From Oscillospiraceae bacterium (lineage in GTDB: Bacteria > Bacillota > Clostridia > Oscillospirales > Ruminococcaceae), in assembly GCA_031282245.1 (NCBI GenBank), contig JAITEB010000006.1:1-64000 (forward strand): 64,000 nucleotides of DNA. The letters run 5' to 3'. The notes beneath the pieces were generated by a model. The model did not search any database, had not been told where the DNA came from, and saw nothing but the letters and a program-made list of their open reading frames with translations. Positions 50,142 to 60,214 of the stretch are shown piece by piece. The position numbers and the translations under genes are program-made. Position 1 is the first letter of the stretch, and each line of letters opens with the position of its first letter.

Positions 50142-53100
50142 ATGTACCTGAAATCACTTGAGATACAAGGATTTAAATCCTTCCCCGACAAAACAAAACT
50201 GGATTTTGAACGAGGCTTCACGGCTATAGTCGGCCCAAACGGAAGCGGCAAAAGCAATATCGCCGACGCTATCTGCTGGGTTTTGGGCGAGCAGTCCGCA
50301 AAAAGCCTGCGCGGGGCAAAAATGGAGGACGTTATTTTCGGCGGCACCCAAAAACGCCGCGCGACAGGTTTCTCCCAAGTCGCCCTGACCATGGACAACA
50401 GCGACCGCACTTTTGACATAGACGCGAACGAACTGACCGTCAGCCGCCGCTATTACCGCTCCGGAGACAGCGAATACAGAATAAATGGCCGCCCCGTGCG
50501 CCTGCGGGACGTCAACGAGCTTTTCATGGACACCGGTCTTGGCCGCGACGGTTATTCCGTTATCGGGCAGGGCAGAATTGCGGATATAATCAGCGAAAAA
50601 AGCGGCGAGCGCCGGGAAATCTTTGAGGAAGCCGCCGGGATTTCCAAATTCCGCTACCGGAAAGAGCAGGCCGAACGCAGACTGGAGCAGACGCAGGAAA
50701 ATCTTCTGCGCCTGAAAGATATTCTCAAAGAAATTGAAGACCGGCTGGAACCTTTGGGGATTCAGGCCGAAAAAGCAAAGCAATTCTTGAGTCTTTCGGA
50801 TGAGAAGAAAAAACTGGAAGTTTCTATTTTCGCAGGCACAATCGCAAAAAACCGCGAGCTTCTAAACGAATACGAAGAAAAGCTCCGCACAGGCCGGGTC
50901 GGCTACAGCGACGCGGAAGAAAAGCTTGAAGAAATCGCGGACGAGCTTGGCGAGCTTCGCGAAAAATCCGCCGCTATTGAAAGCTCCGAAGAAAAACTTC
51001 GCGCCGAGCAGGGCCGCATAAGTGAGGAAATCGCGGCTCTGGAAGCCCGGGAAGCCGTCTTAAACAACGATATTTTTCATAAAAATCAGAATATAGAGCG
51101 CCTGAATCTGGAACTTGAAACTGCGGCGGGCGTTTTTGCCGAAATTGACGAGGAAATCAAAACCCAGGCCGAACGCCTTGCGGGTTTTGAAAAAAGCGAG
51201 CGGGAGATGGAAATCGGGCTTTCGCGCCTTAAAAACGCTTTGTCGGAGCTGCTCGGCGCCGGGGGTCAAGACGGCGCTTTTTCGCGGCTTCAAAAAAGAC
51301 TGGATGAAATTGAACGCGGCGTTTCCGCCGCTACTGTCGAAAAAATCGGCGCACAGTCCTCTATAGAGGAACTGAACGAGCGCAGTTCGGATATAGCCAA
51401 TGGCATGAAAGCCAGGCAAGCCCAGCTTGAGAAGCAAAACGCAGAAAAAGCCGAGCTTGAAAATTTTTCCATGCGATTGGAGTCAAGTATTTCTGAAGAA
51501 GAAAATGGCCTTGAGGGTTTCCGGCTTAAGCAGAAAAGCCGCCGCGAAAAGCTTGAGCAGCTTGAAGAGGAGCTTTCGGCGGTCTCGCTCAGCCTGAAAG
51601 AGGCCCAGCAGCGGTCGAAAATTCTATCCGATATGGAAAAAAACATGGAGGATTTTTCACAAAGCGTCAAAACCGTGATGAAGCTTTCCCAGCGAGGCAG
51701 GCTTGACGGGATTCACGGGCCGGTCTCAAAAATAATCGGCGTCCCCGCGCTTTACGCAACGGCCATAGAAACGGCGCTCGCTTCTTCGATCCAAAATATT
51801 GTTGTGGACACGGAGGAAAACGCAAAGCAGGCTATTCGCGCGCTTCAGCAGGAGAGGGCAGGGCGCGCGACATTTCTCCCCATAAGCTCCGTCGGCGGAA
51901 GCGCCCTGCGCACGGACGGGCTGGAGGATTACGACGGCTATGTCGGCGTCGCCATGGACTTGATAGACTTTGAGGACAAGTATTCCGGAGTTATTGCGGC
52001 GATTTTGGGAAGGGTTGTCGTCTGTGAGGATTTGGATTCTGCTGTATATATTGCCAAAAAAGAAGGCTGGCGCTTCAAGGCCGTAAGCCTTGACGGTCAG
52101 GTGGTCAATGCGGGCGGTTCCATGACGGGCGGTTCACAGGGCAGAAACAGCGGTATTCTAAACCGCCGCGCCGAAATCGAAAAGCTGGACAGGCAGGCCG
52201 CCGGACTCAAAGAAGAACAGAATGCGCTTTCGCTCAGACGCGCGTCGCTTTCGCAGGAGCTTTCCCGGCTGGAAGCTGAAATTCGCAACAGGCAAAGCTC
52301 TGTTCAGGTTCTGCGCGAGGACCGGCTGCGGGCTGAAACCCAGCTGCACGGGCTTGACAAAAATATAAAAGAAAACGAAAAACAGCTTCTGGTCTATGCG
52401 GAGGAAGCCGGGCGCGTCGGCGGGCGGCTTGAGGCGCTGCGTATCAAAGCCGAAAACGCGGCGGTAAAACTGGAGAATCTTTTTGCGGAAAAAAGCGCCG
52501 TCGAAGAAGAACTGCGGGCGCTGGAGACCGCCCGGGAGGAACTCCGCGCAAAGCAGGGCGCGCTGAACGCCGAAATTTCGGACTGCCGTACGCGGCTTGT
52601 TCTTATCCAAAAGGACGAGCAAAATATCCGCAGTCTCCTGGAAAGCCTGAACGAGCGCAAATCCGGTCACGGTTTCCGGGAGGAAAACATCAGGCTTGAA
52701 GCAGCAAAGCTAAACGCCGAGATTTGCAATATAAAATTGCAAATAGACCAGAATTTTAAAAATATGGAAGAACTGCGCCAAAACCACGCTGAAAAAGGCC
52801 GGAGGCTTGCCAGGCTTTTGCTGGAAAAGAACGAACTGGAAGCAAACGCTTACGGCCTGCGGGAAGCCGAGCGGGAATGGCTTGGGCAGAAAGGCGAGCT
52901 TAGCCGCGAGCTTACCCGCCTGGAGGAGCGGCGCGACGCGCAGCAGGCCGAGTACGACCGCGTTGCGGCGGAGCTTTGGGACGAGTACGAAATGACAGTC
53001 AGCGAAGCCCTTGCAGCTCCCGGCAGTGACAAAAGCCTTACAAAAATAAAGGCTTTGCTGGCCGAAGTCAAAAACAAAATCCGGGCGCTGGGGAGCGTCA

Positions 53101-53711
53101 ACGTGGCGGCCCTGGAGGAATTTGAGGAAGTCAGGGCGCGCTATGAGTTTATGAGCGCACAATGCGCCGACGTTGAGAAAACGCGCCAGAGTTTGCTTGA
53201 TATTATCGCCGGGCTTACCAAAGAGATGCGCGAGATTTTTACAGAGAAATTTGGAGAGATTAACCAGAATTTCGGCGAGATTTTCAAAGAGCTTTTCGGC
53301 GGCGGCTCCGCCCGACTTGAGTTGAGCGGCGACAGCGACGTTTTAAAAAGCGGCATAGAAATCCACGTTCAGCCGCCGGGCAAAATCATAAAAAACCTGT
53401 CCGCGCTTTCGGGCGGCGAGCAGGCTTTTGTGGCTATCGCAATTTATTTTGCAATTTTGAAGGTGCGCCCCGCGCCCTTCTGTCTCCTTGACGAGATAGA
53501 GGCCGCTCTTGACGAAGTAAACGTCGTCAGGTTCGCAGGCTATATAAGACGTATGACGGACAAATCCCAGTTTATCGCCATTTCCCACCGGCGCGGCACA
53601 ATGGAGGAAGCCGACACCCTCTACGGCGTTACTATGCAGGAAGAAGGGGTGTCAAAATTATTAAAGCTTCAAGTCAGCGAAGCCGAACGGCAGTTCGGGC
53701 TTGGCGGCTAG
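50142..53711 (+). CDS. smc: Chromosome segregation ATPase SMC
   Basis: The 1189-residue SMC has Walker A VGPNGSGKSNIADAICWVLG (about 30-49), two long coiled coils, the hinge (RLDGIHGPVSKIIGVPALYA, about 520-660) with glycine-rich closing motifs, and the C-terminal ABC signature LSALSGGEQAFVAIAI and Walker B CLLDEIEAALDE. It condenses and resolves chromosomes with ScpA/ScpB (not in the window). ATG 50142 (MYLKSLEIQGFKSFPD) is the canonical N-terminus; the frame extends upstream only as read-through. The ribosome site GAGGT is modest. Length is normal. Confidence 0.97.
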   Translation: MYLKSLEIQGFKSFPDKTKLDFERGFTAIVGPNGSGKSNIADAICWVLGEQSAKSLRGAKMEDVIFGGTQKRRATGFSQVALTMDNSDRTFDIDANELTVSRRYYRSGDSEYRINGRPVRLRDVNELFMDTGLGRDGYSVIGQGRIADIISEKSGERREIFEEAAGISKFRYRKEQAERRLEQTQENLLRLKDILKEIEDRLEPLGIQAEKAKQFLSLSDEKKKLEVSIFAGTIAKNRELLNEYEEKLRTGRVGYSDAEEKLEEIADELGELREKSAAIESSEEKLRAEQGRISEEIAALEAREAVLNNDIFHKNQNIERLNLELETAAGVFAEIDEEIKTQAERLAGFEKSEREMEIGLSRLKNALSELLGAGGQDGAFSRLQKRLDEIERGVSAATVEKIGAQSSIEELNERSSDIANGMKARQAQLEKQNAEKAELENFSMRLESSISEEENGLEGFRLKQKSRREKLEQLEEELSAVSLSLKEAQQRSKILSDMEKNMEDFSQSVKTVMKLSQRGRLDGIHGPVSKIIGVPALYATAIETALASSIQNIVVDTEENAKQAIRALQQERAGRATFLPISSVGGSALRTDGLEDYDGYVGVAMDLIDFEDKYSGVIAAILGRVVVCEDLDSAVYIAKKEGWRFKAVSLDGQVVNAGGSMTGGSQGRNSGILNRRAEIEKLDRQAAGLKEEQNALSLRRASLSQELSRLEAEIRNRQSSVQVLREDRLRAETQLHGLDKNIKENEKQLLVYAEEAGRVGGRLEALRIKAENAAVKLENLFAEKSAVEEELRALETAREELRAKQGALNAEISDCRTRLVLIQKDEQNIRSLLESLNERKSGHGFREENIRLEAAKLNAEICNIKLQIDQNFKNMEELRQNHAEKGRRLARLLLEKNELEANAYGLREAEREWLGQKGELSRELTRLEERRDAQQAEYDRVAAELWDEYEMTVSEALAAPGSDKSLTKIKALLAEVKNKIRALGSVNVAALEEFEEVRARYEFMSAQCADVEKTRQSLLDIIAGLTKEMREIFTEKFGEINQNFGEIFKELFGGGSARLELSGDSDVLKSGIEIHVQPPGKIIKNLSALSGGEQAFVAIAIYFAILKVRPAPFCLLDEIEAALDEVNVVRFAGYIRRMTDKSQFIAISHRRGTMEEADTLYGVTMQEEGVSKLLKLQVSEAERQFGLGG

Positions 53712-53728
53712 AGACTGTGTTTTGAATA

Positions 53729-54190
53729 TTATTTTAAATTTTTTTCTGAAATATAATTTTTAAAAAGCCGGAAAGCCGCCGGGAGCGTCACGTTTTCCGG
53801 CAGCTTATCAATGCCGAACCAGCGAAGTTCGCTGGTTTCGTCGCTTTCCGGCAGAAGCTCCCCCGAAAAGTCCTCGCAGAGCCAGTAAGCCGCCGTTATG
53901 TAAACCCGGTCGCCGTTCGGGTAAGTGTGAAGCATCTCGCGCCCGGAAAGCAGACCCATGAACTCAAGCCTGTTTGCGGTAAGGCCGGTTTCCTCGAAAA
54001 GCTCGCGCTTTGCGGCTTCTTCAAAAGTTTCGCCTATATCCAGCGAACCGCCGTGATCGGACCATTTCCCGTCGTCAAGACGCTTTTGCAGCAGGGCTTT
54101 GCCGTCCTTGAGAACAAAAACCCCCGAAGCGGGCACAATAATGCAGGCATGGCCTATATACTCGCGCAGGGAGCGCAGGTATTCTGACAT
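53729..54190 (-). CDS. NUDIX hydrolase
   Basis: The protein of about 153 residues carries a perfect NUDIX box, GSLDIGETFEEAAKRELFEE followed by TG, that binds Mg and cleaves nucleoside diphosphates linked to another moiety. The substrate is unknown. ATG 54190 is used; TTG 54196 is better spaced from AAGGAG and may be the real start (two more residues). It is last in the leftward ecf cluster, convergent with smc. Confidence 0.88.
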   Translation of the reverse strand: MSEYLRSLREYIGHACIIVPASGVFVLKDGKALLQKRLDDGKWSDHGGSLDIGETFEEAAKRELFEETGLTANRLEFMGLLSGREMLHTYPNGDRVYITAAYWLCEDFSGELLPESDETSELRWFGIDKLPENVTLPAAFRLFKNYISEKNLK

Positions 54191-54236
54191 CGGCAAAAAG
54201 CATCAGCTCCTTAATTAATACTGGCGCGCGAAGAGT

Positions 54237-55040
54237 TCATAAAAATATATTAATGCAGACGACCCCCGCCAGACAGGCCAAAATAAACAGCCCCGCCCAT
54301 AGATCGATCAGTTTCATTTTGAGGTGGTTCATGCGCGTTCTTCCCTCGCCGCCCTGATAGCAGCGGCATTCCATTGCAATGGCCAGTTCGTCCGCTCTGC
54401 GAAAAGCCGACACAAAAAGCGGTATCAGAATCGGAACAAGCGCCTTCACGCGTTTGACAGGCCCGCCTGTCTCAAGGTCGGCCCCGCGGGCCTTTTGGGC
54501 GTTCATGATTTTGTCCGTCTCGTCAATCAGCGTCGGGATAAAGCGCATGGCAATCGTCATCATCATAGCCAGTTCATGCACGGGCAGTTTGATTTTTTTC
54601 AGCGGCGCAAGAAGCTGTTCTATCGCGTCGGTCAAAGCTATGGGCGTCGTCGTATATGTCAAAAGCGAAGTCCCCGCAATCAGGCAGATAATCCTTACGG
54701 ACATCACCACCGCAAAGCTGATCCCCTCTGTTGTGACGGTTATTATCCAAAACCGGAAAAGCGCGTTCCCTTCGGTCAGGAAAAACAGGTTCAGCACGCT
54801 GGTGATCAGCACCAGAGGTATGATGGGCTTAAGGCTTTTCATCAGGAATTTCAGCGGGATTTTTGCGCAGGCATAAGCGATTATTACAATAAACGCGCCT
54901 ACAGCCAGCCCGATTTTGTTCGAGGCCGCAAAAAGCGCGACTATAAAAACAAAGGTCATAATCATTTTCATCCGGGGATCAAGCCTGTGCAGAATGCTTT
55001 TCCCGGGGTAGTACTGTCCGATGGTTATATCTTTAAGCAT
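54237..55040 (-). CDS. ecfT: ECF transporter transmembrane subunit EcfT
   Basis: The 267-residue integral membrane protein is the shared scaffold of energy-coupling-factor vitamin transporters. It has LDPRMKMIMTFVFIVALFAA at the N-terminus, several hydrophobic helices, the two coupling-helix motifs near NAQKARGADLETGG and AFRRADELAIAMECRCYQGG (A-R-G type), and a C-terminal transmembrane pair. ATG 55040 overlaps the end of ecfA2 by 8 bp. With EcfA1/A2 it pairs with separate S components elsewhere in the genome. Confidence 0.95.
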   Translation of the reverse strand: MLKDITIGQYYPGKSILHRLDPRMKMIMTFVFIVALFAASNKIGLAVGAFIVIIAYACAKIPLKFLMKSLKPIIPLVLITSVLNLFFLTEGNALFRFWIITVTTEGISFAVVMSVRIICLIAGTSLLTYTTTPIALTDAIEQLLAPLKKIKLPVHELAMMMTIAMRFIPTLIDETDKIMNAQKARGADLETGGPVKRVKALVPILIPLFVSAFRRADELAIAMECRCYQGGEGRTRMNHLKMKLIDLWAGLFILACLAGVVCINIFL

Positions 55041-55902
55041 GTTTTATGCCCTCTCTCTCAAGCAGCTTCAGGATTTCGCTCCTGCCATAATCAACGGTGT
55101 AAACGTCCGGCGGCACGTCAATCCCGCGCGCCCGGAGCGCCATAAAAACGCGGGTTATCATCGGCACTTCAAGCCCTATTTCAAGCAGTCTTTCGGCCTT
55201 TGAGAAAACATTTTCGACCGTATCAAAAGTTTCTATCCCGCCCTGGTTCATCACAAGCACTTTTTTGGCATAGCGCGCGATATCCTCCATGCTGTGAGAG
55301 ACAAGAACAACTGTGCTCCCGGTTTTTTTGTGATAGTTTTTAATGCGCTCGAAAATACGGTCCCGGCCATGAGGGTCAAGCCCGGCGGCGGGTTCGTCCA
55401 GAACAAGTATCTGCGGGCGCATGGCGATAACCCCGGCGATTGCGGCGCGGCGCTTCTGCCCGCCCGAAAGGTCGAAAGGGGAACTCTCCAAATATTCCGG
55501 ATGAACGCCGGCAAAGTCGGCGGCTTCCCGCACGCGGGCGTCGATTTCCTCTTTGCCCAGCCCCATGTTGCCGGGGCCGAAAGCGATGTCTTTGTAAACC
55601 GTTTCTTCAAAGAGCTGGTACTCCGGGTACTGGAAAACCAGCCCGACAATAAACCTGATTTGGTGAAGGCGCTCCTTGCTTGCCCATATGTCTTCGCCGT
55701 TAATATAAATGCGCCCGCTGTCGGGCCGGATAAGGCCGTTGAAATGCTGTATCAGGGTTGATTTTCCGCTGCCTGTGTGTCCGATAATGCCGATAAAATC
55801 CCCTTGTTCAATCTCGAAGCTCGCGTTTTTCACCGCGTTTTTTTCCATTGAGGTGCCTTTGTTATAGCTATAGCTCAGGTTTTCCACTTTTAACAGGGAC
55901 AT
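55033..55902 (-). CDS. ecfA2: ECF transporter ATPase EcfA2
   Basis: The 289-residue ABC ATPase has Walker A GHTGSGKSTLIQHFNGL (about 34-50), signature DLSGGQKRRAAIAG, Walker B ILVLDEPAAGLDP and the H-loop VLVSHSMEDIARYA. A C-terminal extension typical of EcfA2 is present. The ATG 55902 start (MSLLKVENLSYSY) follows GGAGGTTGTTCCCC; a TTG at 55911 lies in the ribosome site. It is co-transcribed between ecfA1 and ecfT. Confidence 0.95.
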   Translation of the reverse strand: MSLLKVENLSYSYNKGTSMEKNAVKNASFEIEQGDFIGIIGHTGSGKSTLIQHFNGLIRPDSGRIYINGEDIWASKERLHQIRFIVGLVFQYPEYQLFEETVYKDIAFGPGNMGLGKEEIDARVREAADFAGVHPEYLESSPFDLSGGQKRRAAIAGVIAMRPQILVLDEPAAGLDPHGRDRIFERIKNYHKKTGSTVVLVSHSMEDIARYAKKVLVMNQGGIETFDTVENVFSKAERLLEIGLEVPMITRVFMALRARGIDVPPDVYTVDYGRSEILKLLEREGIKHA

Positions 55903-55927
55903 GGGGAACAACCTCCGGTTTTTTTAA

Positions 55928-56842
55928 TTATTTGAGAACCCGCATATATGCCGCGCCCTTGCAGCCGGAAGCCGGTCTGTTTTTCAAAAAATATTCCGCG
56001 ATAGCGTCCGCGCAGTCATCCGCGCTTAAAATATCTGTCCGGAGATTCAGGCCTTCGCGGTTCAGCTTGTGAATAAGCTCAACGGACTGCGGCACATCAA
56101 GCCCGATCGACTTGATTAAATCTATATTCTGGAAAACCTCAAGCGGTTTGCCGTCCAGTATAATTTTCCCCTCGTTCATTACAAGAAGCCGGTCGGCCAT
56201 GGCGGCCTCGTTCATATAGTGCGTGATAAGCACGACTGTTATGCCGTATCTTCCGCGGAGAGTTTCTATTGTGCCCAAAACCTCCCGCCGCCCTCTTGGG
56301 TCAAGCATGGACGTAGGCTCGTCCATCACGATACAGTCCGGGCGCATGGCGATAATGCCCGCGATTGCGACGCGCTGTTTCTGCCCGCCGGAAAGCTGCG
56401 CCGGGGACTGCTCCCGGTATTCGTACATCCCGACGGATTTTAAAGCGTCGTCAACGCGCTGGCGGATTTCTTTGGATTCTATGCCCATGTTTTCCGGCGC
56501 AAAGGCCACGTCTTCTTCTATCACAGTGGCGACAAGCTGGTTGTCCGGATTCTGGAAAACCATGCCGACAGCGCGCCTTATATCAAAAAGCCGGCTCTCA
56601 TCGGCGGTGTCTATGTCTTCGACATAAACTTTCCCGCTTTCCGGGAGCAGAATCGCGTTGAAATGCTTGGCAAGCGTCGATTTTCCGGAGCCGTTGTGCC
56701 CCAGAACCGCGACAAAACTTCCCCGCTCTATCTCTATACTGATCCCGTCAAGAACAAATTTCCAGGGAGCGTCCGCCGGTTCTTCGCCGCGGTTGTATCT
56801 GAACTTCAAATCCTCTGTTTTTAAAATAGCCGATTCCTGCAT
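55928..56842 (-). CDS. ecfA1: ECF transporter ATPase EcfA1
   Basis: The 304-residue ATPase partner of EcfA2 has Walker A LGHNGSGKSTLAKHFNAILL, Q-loop MVFQNPDNQLVATVIEEDVA (the D-N-Q motif of EcfA1), signature QLSGGQKQRVAIAG, Walker B CIVMDEPTSMLDP and VVLITHYMNEAAMADR. It powers vitamin and metal uptake. It is first of the three ecf genes; in many Bacillota these follow ribosomal protein genes, but here they follow a methyltransferase. Confidence 0.95.
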   Translation of the reverse strand: MQESAILKTEDLKFRYNRGEEPADAPWKFVLDGISIEIERGSFVAVLGHNGSGKSTLAKHFNAILLPESGKVYVEDIDTADESRLFDIRRAVGMVFQNPDNQLVATVIEEDVAFAPENMGIESKEIRQRVDDALKSVGMYEYREQSPAQLSGGQKQRVAIAGIIAMRPDCIVMDEPTSMLDPRGRREVLGTIETLRGRYGITVVLITHYMNEAAMADRLLVMNEGKIILDGKPLEVFQNIDLIKSIGLDVPQSVELIHKLNREGLNLRTDILSADDCADAIAEYFLKNRPASGCKGAAYMRVLK

Positions 56843-56963
56843 AAAAGCCTTACCGCCCTGACGTATAATTTATAATTATTTTATAACATATGTGAAAATA
56901 TATAATTAAGCTGAGATTAACTTTCAGAGATTTTCAAATAAATTTGCTAAATTTGCGCCGCCC

Positions 56964-57839
56964 CTATAGTTCCCAGACCGCCGCCGAACCGCAGGGCAGA
57001 TAAAGCCCGGTTTCTTCGACAGGAAGCCCCAGCTCGTCCGCCAGGACCCTGCCGCCCATTTTTTTGCGGATTAAATATTCCAGAATATATTTTGAGACTG
57101 AAGCGGAAAGACCCGTCGTATAAGAGCTCAAAACAAAACAGACGGGCTTGTCCGAAAGCAGCCCCGCGCACAGCCGCACCAGCTCATAAACGGCGCTCTC
57201 CAGCTTCCAGACCTCGCCGCCGCTTCCCCTGCCGTATGACGGCGGATCCATGATGATTATATCATAGCGCCGGCCGCGCCGCAGTTCTTTCCCGGCGAAT
57301 TTTTTGCAGTCGTCCACAATATAGCGCACGGGTTTCCCCGAAAGCCCCGAAAGCGTCATGTTTTCCTTTGCCCATGCGGTCATGCCCCGGGAAGCGTCCA
57401 CATGGCAGACGCTGGCCCCCGCCGCAAGGCAGGCGGCGCTTGCGCCGCCCGTATACGCGAACAGGTTCAGCGCGGCGGGGATTTTCCCGCCCGGAACGGA
57501 TTTTATTTTTTTAGAGAGATATTCCCAGTTTGCCGCCTGTTCCGGGAAAAGACCGGTGTGCTTGAAACCTGTGGGGCTTATCTTGAATTTCAGCCCAAGC
57601 CCGGAATAACTTACGGTCCAGCTTTCGGGAATTTTTTTATAGAACTCCCAGCTGCCGCCGCCGCTGGAAGATCTCAGGTAGCGCGCATGAGCGCTTTTCC
57701 AGAGCGGGTTTGTTTTCGGGCTGTCCCAGATAATTTGCGGATCAGGCCTGATTAATATTATATCGCCCCAGCGCTCCAGCTTTTCGCCGCCGGAAGCGTC
57801 CAGCAATTTGTAGTCCTGCCAGTTTTCAGACGGCCTCAT
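56964..57839 (-). CDS. SAM-dependent methyltransferase (RlmI/RlmK-like)
   Basis: The 291-residue class I methyltransferase shows the RlmI-like oligomer and SAM motifs: VSYSGLGLKFKISPTGFKHT, GLFPEQAANWEYL, ALNLFAYTGGASAACLAAGA (motif I), HVDASRGMTAWAKENMTLSG and IIMDPPSYGRG (motif IV, DPPSYG). RNA cytosine-5 or related methylation is likely, but the usual N-terminal PUA domain is absent, so the exact target is uncertain. ATG 57839 follows AGGGGAAACTTTC. It lies 30 bp after glmM. Confidence 0.85.
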   Translation of the reverse strand: MRPSENWQDYKLLDASGGEKLERWGDIILIRPDPQIIWDSPKTNPLWKSAHARYLRSSSGGGSWEFYKKIPESWTVSYSGLGLKFKISPTGFKHTGLFPEQAANWEYLSKKIKSVPGGKIPAALNLFAYTGGASAACLAAGASVCHVDASRGMTAWAKENMTLSGLSGKPVRYIVDDCKKFAGKELRRGRRYDIIIMDPPSYGRGSGGEVWKLESAVYELVRLCAGLLSDKPVCFVLSSYTTGLSASVSKYILEYLIRKKMGGRVLADELGLPVEETGLYLPCGSAAVWEL

Positions 57840-57869
57840 GAAAGTTTCCCCTTCGCTTATACTTGAGAT

Positions 57870-59228
57870 TTACGCAATATACGCGATTCTCTCCCGGATT
57901 TTTGCCGCGATTGACTCAGCGCACTGCCGGATCAGTTCGCTGTCCTGGCCTTCCACCATGACGCGCACAAGAAGCTCCGTACCGCTGGGGCGGACAAGAA
58001 TTCGCCCGCTGTAAGCCAAAATACCGCTCCATTTGGCGATTTCCTTCAGCACGTCTTCGTCCTCGCAAATTGCGTTTCTCTGGGCTTTGGTCATTGTGAC
58101 GTTAATAGTAACCTGCGGGAATTTCCGGACGGGCGCGGCAAGTTCTTCTATTGTTTTGCCGCTCTCTTTGAGGATTTTGAGAAGCTGAACCGCGCTGAGC
58201 TGGCCGTCGCCGGTTGTGTGCAGGTCGCGTATGATAATATGCCCGGACTGCTCGCCGCCAAGATTATACCCGTTTTTTTCGATTTCTTCAAGCACAAATT
58301 TGTCGCCCACTTTTGTGGTCAGCGTGCGGATTCCAATACTTGCGAAATACCTGATAAGTCCTATGTTCGTCATGATGGTGCCGACGACGGTATTTTTCGC
58401 GAGCCTGCCCCTCTCGTTCCAGTAGCGGGCGAATATCGCAATGATTATGTCCCCGTCGACCAGGTTACCGTGCGAATCCACCGCCATAAGCCGGTCGGCG
58501 TCGCCGTCGAAGGCAAGCCCTAAATCATAGCCCCCGGCGATTACTTTTCCGGCAAGACTGTCCGTATGAAGCGCGCCGCAGTTCAGGTTTATGTTTCTGC
58601 CGTCCGGCTCGCAGCCAATCAGCGTGAAATCCGCGCCAAGCGCGCCGAAGATTTTTCCTGCCGTCGGGCTTGCGCCGCCGTTGGCGCAGTCGATCAAAAC
58701 TTTTGTACCGGACAGGTTAATATCGCAGGTTTTCACGACAAATCCGGCATAATCCTCCGCAGAAGCGCTTGAAAAGCTGATCCTGCCGACTTCCGTGCCG
58801 TCTACATCAGGCTCTATCAAATCCGGGGAGAGCACAAAAGCGGTTATTTCGTCCTCATACATATCCGGTATCTTAAATCCGTCGCCGCCAAAAATTTTAA
58901 TGCCGTTGTCCATGGCCGAGTTATGCGAAGCCGAAATGACGACGCCCGCGTCAGCCTGATATAATTTAACCAGACAGGCCACCGCCGGGGTCGGGACAAG
59001 ACCAAGGAGAGTTACATCCGCCCCAAAAGAACAAAGCCCCGCAGCAAAGGCGCTTTCAAGCATATCGCCGGACTGGCGGCTGTCCTTGCCTATTAATATT
59101 TTGGGTTTACCGCCTTTATGCGCTTTAAGCACTTTTGCAAGAGCTTTGCCGGTTTTCAAGGCAAGCTCGCTGTTCAGGTCTTTGTTGGCCACGCCTCTGA
59201 TGCCGTCTGTTCCGAATAATTTTTTCAA
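57870..59228 (-). CDS. glmM: Phosphoglucosamine mutase
   Basis: The 452-residue enzyme converts glucosamine-6-P to glucosamine-1-P for UDP-GlcNAc. KLFGTDGIRGVAN at the N-terminus, the phosphoserine loop GVVISASHNSAMDNGIKIFG (Ser near residue 100), the metal motif AFDGDADRLMAVDSHG and the C-terminal RILVRPSGTELLVRVMVEGQ are all present. It starts with TTG 59228, 10 bases after GGGAGG. First gene of the leftward block. Confidence 0.97.
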   Translation of the reverse strand: MKKLFGTDGIRGVANKDLNSELALKTGKALAKVLKAHKGGKPKILIGKDSRQSGDMLESAFAAGLCSFGADVTLLGLVPTPAVACLVKLYQADAGVVISASHNSAMDNGIKIFGGDGFKIPDMYEDEITAFVLSPDLIEPDVDGTEVGRISFSSASAEDYAGFVVKTCDINLSGTKVLIDCANGGASPTAGKIFGALGADFTLIGCEPDGRNINLNCGALHTDSLAGKVIAGGYDLGLAFDGDADRLMAVDSHGNLVDGDIIIAIFARYWNERGRLAKNTVVGTIMTNIGLIRYFASIGIRTLTTKVGDKFVLEEIEKNGYNLGGEQSGHIIIRDLHTTGDGQLSAVQLLKILKESGKTIEELAAPVRKFPQVTINVTMTKAQRNAICEDEDVLKEIAKWSGILAYSGRILVRPSGTELLVRVMVEGQDSELIRQCAESIAAKIRERIAYIA

Positions 59229-59379
59229 AAATCAATACCTCCCAATAGAAGCTTGTAATATTATAACACATTTTATTTATATGTAAAAAGTTTTTTGCTG
59301 ATTATATTTATTTCAGAGCTTTTTTTAGAATTTACGGCGGACTCCGCGTGAAGCGCCTTAATCGGCGCGCCGTTTATTA

Positions 59380-59408
59380 TTGCAATTTACGCGCGATAAT
59401 GCTATTAT
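59380..59408 (+). promoter_or_regulatory. Promoter of dapB
   Basis: TTGCAA (59380-59385), 17 bp, TATTAT (59403-59408), about 42 bp before the dapB GTG. Confidence 0.65.
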
Positions 59409-59449
59409 GTCTGTAAAATATAAATTCAATAGGCGTCAGGAGAAAAAAA

Positions 59450-60214
59450 GTGTTTAATATAATTCTTTCAGGGGCAAACGGCAGAATGGGCAAAACCGTC
59501 GCCGAGCTTGTTCGCGCAAGGTCTGATATGAAAATAAGCTTCGGCATTGACAGCTTTGACGAGCAGGCTCCGGATTTCCCGGTCTTTTCAAGCTTTTACA
59601 AAAGAGAACTTATAAGCGAAGGGCTAAGCTGTATTATAGATTTTTCGCACCCGTCCGGCCTTAGCAATCTGCTTTTGTTTGCAAAAGAAAAATTTCTCCC
59701 GCTGGTTTTGTCCACAACAGGATATAATTCCGGAGAAAAAGAAGAAATCCGCCGCGCTTCCGAAAGCGTCGCAATTTTTCAGTCGGGCAATATGTCCCTG
59801 GGCGTGAACCTTATGATAGAGCTTGCAAAAAAAGCCGCGGCTGTTTTGGGCGAAAATTTTGACATAGAAATTATTGAGAAACACCACAGTCAGAAAATAG
59901 ACGCGCCGAGCGGCACAGCCTATATGCTTGCGGAAGGAATAAATTCCGTCCTGGGCGATAAGTACTCATACCGGTTTGACAGGCAGGCTGTGCGCGGAAA
60001 GCGCCCCGCCGACGAGATAGGCATTCATTCCGTGCGCGGCGGAACGATCGTTGGGGAACACGAACTGATTTTTGCGGGCAATGACGAGATAATCACTATA
60101 AGTCATTCGGCCTATTCAAGAAGAGTTTTCGCCGAAGGCGCGCTTAGGGCCGCGCAGTTTATCGCTTTGCAAAAACCGGGGCTTTATAATATGAGCGACA
60201 TGATAGGGCTGTAA
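59450..60214 (+). CDS. dapB: 4-hydroxy-tetrahydrodipicolinate reductase
   Basis: The 254-residue enzyme of lysine/DAP synthesis has the Rossmann motif ILSGANGRMGKTVAELV (about 4-20), the VLSTTGYNSGEKEEI loop and the catalytic EIIEKHHSQKIDAPSGTAYM (about 140-159) with His-His-x3-Lys. GTG 59450 follows CAGGAG with 7-base spacing. Monocistronic; 240 AT-rich bases with no other gene follow. Confidence 0.96.
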   Translation: MFNIILSGANGRMGKTVAELVRARSDMKISFGIDSFDEQAPDFPVFSSFYKRELISEGLSCIIDFSHPSGLSNLLLFAKEKFLPLVLSTTGYNSGEKEEIRRASESVAIFQSGNMSLGVNLMIELAKKAAAVLGENFDIEIIEKHHSQKIDAPSGTAYMLAEGINSVLGDKYSYRFDRQAVRGKRPADEIGIHSVRGGTIVGEHELIFAGNDEIITISHSAYSRRVFAEGALRAAQFIALQKPGLYNMSDMIGL